64,000 bases of DNA, taken from the NCBI GenBank assembly GCA_026261815.1, contig JAMPIT010000856.1, forward strand, positions 8,974,001 through 9,038,000, given 5' to 3'. Under the pieces are notes generated by a model. It had not been told where the DNA came from, ran no database searches, and saw only the letters and a list, made by a program, of their open reading frames with translations. Of the stretch, positions 56,282-64,000 are shown piece by piece; within the stretch, counting starts at the first letter, position 1; each line of letters begins with the position of its first letter. The DNA comes from Monarcha castaneiventris obscurior. Its lineage: Eukaryota > Chordata > Aves > Passeriformes > Monarchidae. The translations under genes were made by a program, and so were the position numbers.

Positions 56282-59200
56282 CTGCAGAGGAGAGAAAATT
56301 GAGACACTCTGAATTCTCCCATCGAAAACGCTGTCATTTCCAATACAGCCAGGGTTTAAACTGGAATTCACTGGGAAAATTGCTCTTAGTATCTAGCTAC
56401 ACACACCTGATTCACCAAACCCAATAAAAGGACACAGGTGGATATACAGACTGGGTAGTTTATGGGCAAACTGGTTTCCTGCAAATTTCCAGCACACAAT
56501 CCTGTCACCTCAGGATGCATTAATCAGGTTAGGAGCTGCTCTGCAGCTTTCAAACATCACCCTGGAACAGGCTAAATTCTCCCTCTGAACTCCTGTACCT
56601 CTCTTTGGGGAAGGTAAGATTGCATATGTGTTGTGTGTAGTTGCCTGGAAAAAAAGATCTCAGTCTCACCCGTGACCTGTTGCTGCTGTAATACAAAAAA
56701 ATCAATGCAGTCAAACAGCTTGACAGCAGAAAACAGAAACTGTTCCCCGAAGTGTCAGAGAGTGTCCAAAGGCAGAGAAAATGGTACTTTGGAGCTTTAA
56801 AAGGAGTCTCTGGGGATTTATACTTAATAAAAGAGAAGCGGTGAGGGTTTTTTTGGGTTGGTGTGGGGTTTTTTTTCTAGAGCAGCAGAATTGGCTCTGC
56901 AGCCAGCTCTGTGCTTTTCAAGGCTCAGTGTTGTCTGAGGCAGCGTCTGCCCTTGAACCCTCATTAGTATCTGACTCAGCTTTGTTAGCACCAGCAAGAA
57001 CTTTCACCGATTCCAGGCTTTTGCAAGTCCCCGCTTCCAGGCCGCCTGTTAATAGGGAGAGTGGGATTCTAATGGTCTTTGAAAAACTGGGAGCCTGTTC
57101 AATAGCCAGACCTAAAAATAAATCTGCTTGGCATGACCAGGGCAGAGAGGTGCTCGATCATAACTTTGGGGAATCGTGACATGGCTGAGAGCAAAACTTT
57201 TAAGCAGATGGCCGCCGCTTGTTTCAAAAGCCTGTTGGAACAAAATATTCATTATTCCCTTCTAAATAAAACTGCAGCTGGTACCATAATGTCTCCCCAT
57301 TATGCAGGCACTCAGGGCCAGGTTGGCAGTGGAAAAATACAGGCACACACACAACCAACCCCACGGTACATGTGGGGAAGGATGGGGTGACACTGCCTTT
57401 AATCCACCACAGCTGCAGGCTGGCTTTGACAGGGATGTCCTCCCCACATCTCATTCCCCTCTCCACGCAAAGAGAACTGACAGCTGCCTGTTGCCTGGTT
57501 CACCCAAAGGGATAAATAATTTTAGGTTTGGTGGGGTTTTTTTCCTGATGGGTGGTTTTCCTGCTGGATCAATCAGTGAAGCAATTCCCTGTTTGGTGGC
57601 ATGGAGAGGTGGGAGTGAGGTGGTGTGGGAAGAGCCTGCAGCTGCCTGCACTAACACAGGATTCAACACAACATCCGACCACAGCCTGTGCTGATGGACT
57701 GGGCACAAAACCTGCCTTAAGGCACAGTGCTCTTCACCACACCAGCACAACCCACCACCACTGGAGCCACACAGTGGGACCTCAGCAGTGATGCCATTGA
57801 CTGTACAAGGCTGAAAATATCAGCAGACCCTGTGTAGGAAAACTTTCTCCAGATCGAAACAACAGGAAACAGCACCCGTCCTTGAATGTCAGCAAATTTA
57901 CGCGATACATCCTCGCTCCGGAGCACGGAGTCACCTTGGAGATGTGTCTTCATGGCTGAGTCAGTGTCAGAACAGCAGGGCTGGGCTCTGCCACTTGAGG
58001 CAGTGTTAGAGGACAGCCCGTTTGCCATCTGTCAGGGACAGGAGGCACAACATCCCACCGCTGGCCGCTATGGTGCCACCCTTCTGCCACACCGTTCAGC
58101 ACCTATGTCGGCTGGAGCTGCCAGGGAAATGCCAGGCGTGAAGCCAAGGGAGGGAGCTGGGCAGCAGGAGCGGGTGGCTCGGTGGGACAGGGCAAAAGAT
58201 ATCCCTAGGACTGTCATTTGTGAGTCACTACAACCTGATGAGTGACACATCAGAACCTGGGAGGTCTCAGCCCGGGGCTACTGCCCACTTTGCTGATGTA
58301 CACGCACACACCTGGCAGGGGATTTAGCCTCGATCTGTGGTCTGCACACATCAGGAGAATCAAGGTCGGGGGTAACTTGATGGCCCACGTTTAGCACAAT
58401 GGGGAAACTGAGAGAAATCACAGGGTTTGTGCTCTCATGCCCATTCTGGACTGGTGTGTTAAGGGAGTTCATTCCCATGGATTGGGCTGCTTGGGCTGCA
58501 GAGCCGTTAAGGATGATCCTCCCTCACCTTTCAGATGTGCTTGGTCCAAGTGAAACATCAGCAGGACACAAAGCAGCTCCTAAGTGAGTGCACAGGGAAA
58601 GGGCAGGAAGAAGGCAATTCATGCTTCCCAAGCCCACTGCCTCACCCTGCAGCATGCCCAGGTGAGTCTGCCTAGATGGATTTCCATGGCAGAGCCATTC
58701 CCTTTCTGGGAACTCAGATGGGCATCTCTGGAGGGGTTATCCTGCACCAGAAACACATCAGTTCTCAGGATCCTTGTACCAGTACCTTTCACCAGTACAA
58801 GGCTTATCTTGAGCTGGGAAGAAAACAGTGTATGTCCCACTGGGGAAGCCATCCTCCTTTTTACAACTGCCTAGAAATGGGCTGCATTCCTGACGCACTG
58901 CCTGTACTTTCTGAGGCTGTTATCAGCCAAAGAGTACAGTTCTCTGGAGCAATAACCTGGCGGACACACACTGTACAGGGCAGTGTACCTGGGCCATGGG
59001 AGCACCTGCACTGCTCAGGTGACCCCGACACCACCCAGGTACTCCCACGACTCAGAGTAGAGATGCACTTGGGGCTGTGCCAGCCCCCTCCGACACACTT
59101 CCCAGGACCTCCAGCTGAGAGAAAAAGGGTGAAGGAGATGCTGGGAGGTTGGAGAGCACCACTAGAGGGGTGAACCCATTGTCCAGCTACCTGTTCAAGG

Positions 59201-59794
59201 CATCCTGGGGAAGTGGGGGCTGGGAGAGCATCACTCAAGGGATGATCCAATAGCCCAGCTCCCGGTTCAAGGCATGATGAGGATGCTAAGGATGCTAAGG
59301 ATGAAAAAAACAACTTAAAGAGGGAACCCCATAACTCTGCTCCCTGTCCAGGGCATCCTACGGATGCTGTGGTTGGCAGAACATCACTGGAGGGTGAACC
59401 CCATTGTCCTGCTCCCCATCCAGAGCATCCTGGGGATGCTGGGAGCCGAGCGAGCATCACTACAGAGTGCATCCCATTGCCTCCCTCCCTACCCAGGGCA
59501 TCCCCGAGGATACTGTGACTTGGAGAACATCACTGGCGAGGGGACCCCTTAGCCCTGCTCCTCCCGAGGGCTCTGGTGTGAGGCAGAGCGGGGCGGCTGC
59601 GGCAGGGCCGCGGTGCCCGGCGGGGCGGGGGGTGGCGGTGGCCGTGCCCGCCGTTACCATTTGATGATGTCGTGGACGAGCGGCAGGAAGGAGAACTCCT
59701 CCTGCGCGGGCGGCAGCGGCGGCGATTTCTGCTCGGCGGGCGGCTCTGGCGGCGGCGGCTCCTCGGCGGCGCGGCCCGCGGGCCCGGACGCCAT
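56065..59794 (-). CDS. MED9: Mediator complex subunit 9 (whole spliced gene)
   Basis: MED9 is a small subunit of the middle module of Mediator, the nuclear coactivator that links transcription factors to RNA polymerase II. Minus-strand exons 59794-59658 and 56281-56065 join to 117 aa. Residues 1-32 are Ala/Pro/Glu-rich and disordered, shorter than in the 146-aa human protein. [12 protein letters not shown] (34-45) matches human YSFLPLVHNIIK. After the intron-split Cys46, a helical coiled-coil region follows ([15 protein letters not shown], a five-Gln run at 84-88, [16 protein letters not shown]), ending in CMFEIPKE exactly as in human. The gene is convergent with RASD1, as in mammals. I am sure of the identity. 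Only the exact length of the N-terminal tract depends on choosing the ATG at 59794. Confidence 0.97.
56282..59657 (-). other. MED9: MED9 intron (3.4 kb)
   Basis: The intron is bounded by TG|GTAACG and CTGCAG|C on the minus strand. It contains the ~73-bp repeat block at 59145-59575 near its 5' end. No other coding segment is supported; long ORFs around 58584-59173 have no family features. Confidence 0.9.
59145..59575. repeat. Degenerate ~73-bp minisatellite in MED9 intron
   Basis: About six units share the order catcact...gtgaaccc-cattg-cctgctccc-atccag-gcatcctggggatgctg. The clearest unit starts are near 59381 and 59452 and again near 59526. Earlier units are more diverged, and one has a local ggatgctaa triplication at about 59280-59307. 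The block reaches within about 80 bp of exon 1. Confidence 0.7.
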
Positions 59795-59920
59795 GGCGGG
59801 CCCGGCAGTGACGGAGCGGGGCGGGCCCGGCCTGGCTCCGCCTCACGCCCGCCCGAGCCCGGAGCCGGGTGGGCAGCGAACGGGGCTGGGGGGTGGCTGA
59901 CCCGTGCTGCGGTCCCGCTG
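59560..59920 (-). promoter_or_regulatory. MED9: MED9 CpG island and presumptive promoter
   Basis: GC- and CpG-dense DNA surrounds exon 1. It includes GC-box-like ccgcctcacgcccgcccg just upstream of the ATG (plus-strand 59836-59853) and lacks a TATA box. This is typical of a housekeeping gene. The start site is not determinable. Confidence 0.65.
59658..59794 (-). CDS. MED9: MED9 coding exon 1
   Basis: ATG at 59794-59792 on the minus strand opens [21 protein letters not shown] and continues to [12 protein letters not shown] plus TG, then donor GTAACG. MASxG and the Pro-rich tract resemble human MED9. The exon lies in a CpG island. Its length is 137 nt, and its phase is completed by the C of exon 2. 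Confidence 0.94.
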
Positions 59921-59927
59921 ACACCCG

Positions 59928-60210
59928 CAGGGATCCCCCTGAAACTTCCAGGGACCCCCCCGGAACGCCCAGTGATCCCCCCGAATGCCTCCAGAGTGAT
60001 CCCGCCTGTGCCCGCAGTGATCCCCTGCACCCCTCAGTGATCCTCCCTGAGACCCCGGTGATCCCTCCCCGTGCCCCGCTACTGATTCCTCTTGCACCTC
60101 CCCAGTGATCCCCCTGCACCCCTTAGTGATCTGCCTGCGATCCCCAGGGATCCTCCCCTTACACCCCCTGTGATCCCCCCTGTGCCCCACAGTGATCCCA
60201 TCCGAGCCCC
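59928..60210. repeat. ~22-bp degenerate minisatellite upstream of MED9
   Basis: Roughly thirteen units begin agtgatccc and continue with cctgcacccct-like sequence, with period drifting between about 20 and 24 bp. They start some 130 bp upstream of the MED9 ATG and fill its immediate 5' flank. A weaker run built on ccatccaggga/ccacccagga follows to about 60390. Confidence 0.75.
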
Positions 60211-60390
60211 GCACAGGAGGTGTGGGGCTGGAGGAAGGAGAGATTGTGGGGTCCCACAACCCAAGGGCAGGGTGAGGAGAAGGGGGGCCAGGAACCATCC
60301 AGGGACCACATGAACCACCCAGAGGTCTCAGAAAACATCCATGAGTCCCAGTAACCATTCAGGGATCCCAGGAACCACCCAGGAGCCATC

Positions 60391-60839
60391 TGTGGGCTGG
60401 CTGTGACTCCCAGCCCCTCAGCGCACTTGGATCGGTGTCCCAAGTCTCTATACATCCTTCTCCTTCAAGCCAAATCTGAGGGGAAAATTGCATTATTCTG
60501 TGTAAATAACTACAGCAGGGTTTTGCTGTCTCTTATATTCCAGCTTTCCACCATGATGTTTTGTTATTTGGTGTCCTCAGCTTGACTTTAATGCAAATGG
60601 GGATGATATGGGCTGGATGATGGGGATGTGGTCCTTGAGATGCCATAAGGATGGATGTTTACATGAAACCAGACTTTCTGCTCAAGGGAGGAAGCATGGC
60701 CAGCATCAGTTGGAGGGAAAGCAAGCTGGAGTGTTGGATGGGAGCCTGGGCTGGAGACTGAAGGAATGTGTACGAAGAACAGAAGTGTGATGTCAGGGCT
60801 GGGACTGCTGTGGAGCTGGAAGAGGGAGAAGAAGGGGGA
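60391..60839. other. Intergenic sequence between minisatellite and CR1, no gene seen
   Basis: Moderate-GC sequence with only short ORFs (60 aa or so) that match nothing I recognise. No splice-bounded conserved block is evident. Confidence 0.6.
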
Positions 60840-61238
60840 AAAGGCTGAGAGAGCAGGGGATGTTCACCTGGAGAAGAGAAGGTGGCAGGGAGACCTTTGA
60901 GCCCCTTCCACTGCCTAAAGGGGCTCCAGGAGAGCTGGAGATGGACTTTGAGCAAGGGCCTGGAGTGACAGGACAAGGGGGAATGGCTTCCCACTGCCAG
61001 AGGGCAGGGTTAGATGGGATATTGGGAAAGAATTCTTCCCTCTGAGGGTGAGGCCCTGGCACAGGTTGCCCAGAGAAGCTGTGGCTGCCCCTGGATCCCT
61101 GGAAGTGTCCAAGGCCAGGTTGGACAAGGTTTGAAGCAACCTAGTCTAGCAGACAGTGTCCCTGCTCATGGCAGGGGATTGGAAGCAGGTGATCTTTACG
61201 GTCCTTTCCAACCCAAACCATTCTGTGATTCTGTGAAG
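60840..61238 (+). mobile_element. CR1-like LINE 3' fragment, forward orientation
   Basis: The copy reads gttcacctggagaagagaag, gagccccttccactgcctaa, aatggcttcccactgccaga, ggtgaggccctggcacaggt, tccaaggccaggttggacaa and ttccaacccaaaccattctg, with tail tgattctgtgaa. At about 400 bp it is the longest forward CR1 in the window. Confidence 0.93.
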
Positions 61239-64000
61239 AAATGGAGCCATGGTGTGACTGACCTGCAGGGGGAAGAGGTGGCTCGGGATGGTGAGAGGTT
61301 AAGGCTGGGAGAGGGACGGTGATGCCCCTCTGCACCAAGCAGCCTCGGTTTGCTCCAGTGAAGTGCTGCCCCTGTGCTCAAACCCCTGTACCCACACAAA
61401 GCATCGCAGCGTGGATAATACCAGCCACAGATGAGAGCTTTTATTCCTGATTTGGCTTAGACAAAATGCGTAATTTGATTTTTCATTTGAAGTAGGCCTC
61501 CCTGCTCAACAGTTACAGGCTGAGGAGGACTGGGAAGGCAATTTCCTTTTTTAAACCAATTTCTTTCTGAAAACAAACAGAGGCTATTTATACATCTAAT
61601 GAGAAATCTGGTAAGCATTTAAATGGGGGGTATTGGCTGTGCTCTAAATATAGCAGATGCAATCGCTCACTTTGTTCCTACTGTCAGGAATAGATTCAGG
61701 AACTGATGCTGGAATGTGCAAAGGAGCCTGGGGGAGCCCAGGTTCTGCTGAACAGATCCCTGTGGGAAGGCTGGTGGTATTTATGGCCCTTGACTGAGCC
61801 AAGCAAGAGGCACAGGATGCTGTGTCCTTCAGATGGGGCTGAGCCAAGAGGTTCATTTCTGCCTCTTTTTAAGGGCTGTTTCTAAAGCAAGAGTTGATTC
61901 AGGCTCCATGGGGGACATTTCCCTCAGTACTGTGCTGGTTTTAATTCTCCCCTTGGCTTTCTGGAGGAGGGCAGCAATAATTGCTGGGCTGCTGGATGCC
62001 TGGCTCTGATGGTTGAGTCAGGCAGTTGTTCCAGCAGGTGACAACATGCAGATATCATTCAGTACCTAAAGTGCTGTCAATCAGCATTTCTTTTTGCCTT
62101 TCCATTCCCATTTGGAGTCTCATGTTCCCAAAGCACTGGAACTTTATCTAGTTGGTGTGTCCCTGCCTCTTGCCTTCTCTTCCTTGTGGTAACAGCTCCT
62201 CCAGCTCCCCCAGGTGACCCACCTCTGTCCGTTGGGGCTTGTCGTGTCTTGTGGCAAGTCCACGGAGAGTGAAGGTGTTTCACCATCTGGGTGAGGTTCA
62301 ACAGGCTCCTCCACCACTGGACATGCTGCTGAATTGGTCAGATGAGACTGCGTGGTCACCATGTGAGTGTCAGCCTGCACTAGGGCACAGTAGAACTGTG
62401 GTCTGTAGCATGACAGTGTGTTCACAGCTGTGGTGAGGGCTGTGGGGAGAGGTGAGGGCAGCTGACAGGTCTGGCAGGGAAGAGAAGATTTTTGATATTG
62501 TGGGTGCACAAAGAGTGTTGACTTCAGGTGAGGGGCAGTGCTGGTGTGCCCAAATCTTCCCCTGTCCTTATGGAGCTCCAAGCTGCGAGACCTTTGTCCC
62601 ATCTCGGATGGGAGGGCTGTGTCAGCCCATCCGCTGTTCTCAGGAGGAGCTGGTGGTGGGTTGCAGTTCTCCCTGATTTTCATTCTGGATTCTTTCACCC
62701 ACTATCAGTTCCTCAGCAGAAGGGTTTGAATGAGCAACCTGTGAAACCTGCATGTGAGGCAGCTAAAGCATGAACAAAGACACTTAGTGATGAATGAAAT
62801 GAATAAATTCCTCCTGGATTTGGTAATAAACTTGAAGTGCAGATGATCGACCTGTTCCTCAATTTAATTGTGGCTCTTTGTATAATTCACTTGCTGGACA
62901 GGCAGTTTCTGAAATGTGCAAATGTTTCCAAACCATCTGATTTTCTGTGTACATTCATTGCTCACCCAGACATTTCATTAACCCATTATCCTAAAACCCA
63001 GCTGATCAAATAATCCATATCCAGATTCGCTTTTGTTATTGCCTGTTTCTTTATGATACCAATGTTATTCTTTCTTCTCCTGTCATTTCTGTACAGATTG
63101 TACCTCTTGTCCTCTTCCAAAGGGAACTTTTGAGGTATTTACCACCAGTTATTTAATTCAGCACCAGGTGACTCTGTGCCTTTCACTATTTCCTTACAAT
63201 GACTTGATGTTTTTATATTGATGGTCTGACATTTCACTGGGCTCCGCTTTTTGCTGTTGGACCATCTGGAGCTTGTTGTGCTGTTGCCACCAGCTCTGTT
63301 ATCGTTTTTTACTATGTGGCTATCACCAGGTTGAACTTTATCTCTTCCTCCTGCTCCTGCACTGCATCATCAGCTGAATTTTCTATTTCAGTCTTGCTAA
63401 GCTGCCGTGGTGGGATAAGCGTGTATTGCTCAGTCAGGGAGGTGTTGTCAGGGTTGTGACCACCTGGGAGGGGGTGATAGGAACAAGAAGTTACAGCTCC
63501 AGCCTTGGCCAGGGTTGGTGGTCAGGGCACCTTTTTATTAGGTCATGACTATGATCCTGCAACTGCTTAGGTTCGTGACCAAGATCTCCCTAATTCTGAC
63601 CAGATGGGATTTCAGTCTCGGGCTTTGCCTTGTTTTGACTCCTGGGACCATTTCAGGCCCTGGTGCCTCAGTCTTCTCGTGGGGGTGCTGATGGGAGTGG
63701 GGGGTCATTAGCCAAGCTTCATCCTTTGAAACTGTGTTTTACTAGAGGGATTTAGGCCCTGGAGTTCTGGCTGCCCCAAACACTCAGCCCTTCACCCCCA
63801 CATGCTCCCAGAGCTGCTGGTAGCCCAGGTGCCATTGAGATTTAAGATCCAAACAAGCAGCACCAAAGACATCCATGGCACCCCAGTTCCTCCTGGAGCA
63901 GCTGGCTGCTGGGGAAACTGGGCTGCCATGGGAAGAGGGCCATCATCCCATGGCCTGGGAGATGCCACCCTCAGGGAGAGCCCGGCATGCAGGACGGAGC
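61239..64000. other. Right flank, no supported gene
   Basis: Synteny predicts NT5M further on, but none of its exons is recognisable. AT-rich stretches at 61440-61640 and 62780-63220 look ordinary or possibly conserved. The minus strand has a 184-aa ORF (62698-62144) and an open frame ending at a stop at 63314-63312. Neither resembles a family I can name. Confidence 0.5.

Noticed and set aside
58584..59173. 165-aa and 96-aa plus ORFs in MED9 intron
   Set aside because: They show no family motif, no splice context and overlap other similar-length ORFs; typical chance ORFs.

Overview
This is a vertebrate nuclear window, almost certainly from a bird. Genes are split by GT-AG introns. The interspersed repeats I can name are all CR1-like 3' ends, with the typical 'gattctatgattctatga' tail. 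The three recognisable genes, PEMT, RASD1 and MED9, are neighbours in human 17p11.2. The window has PEMT(+), RASD1(+), MED9(-), which is the human arrangement read from the other strand. No ORF, RNA gene or array of bacterial type is present.

Layout: 1-2126 is gene-poor flank ending in the PEMT CpG island. PEMT runs from the ATG at 2127 to the stop at 42348 in seven coding exons totalling 723 nt (240 aa plus stop). Introns fill about 98% of that span; intron 2 alone is 19.9 kb. From 42349 to about 52100 there is possible PEMT 3' UTR, an apparently empty interval, a CR1 copy, and a GC-rich block with a 45-bp minisatellite that forms the distal RASD1 promoter. RASD1 (52256-53333, two coding exons, 278 aa) has a TATA box and a polyadenylation signal. 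A tail-to-tail spacer of about 1.4 kb separates it from MED9 on the minus strand (stop 56065, ATG 59794, two coding exons, 117 aa). From 59795 to the end are a minisatellite, one CR1 and DNA with no convincing gene.

The genes do not form a pathway. PEMT methylates phosphatidylethanolamine to phosphatidylcholine in ER membranes. RASD1 is a Ras-like GTPase inducible by glucocorticoids. MED9 is a Mediator middle-module subunit. Their adjacency reflects conserved synteny.

Most worth checking: both residue signatures that I recall as the S-adenosylmethionine-binding motifs of human PEMT are altered in the predicted protein (GxG reads AVG, EE reads EG). Each of the three promoters also lies beside its own unrelated minisatellite. 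One of these has eleven consecutive copies of exactly 23 bp. I found no clearly new biological system; this is an ordinary avian locus with some unusual local structure.
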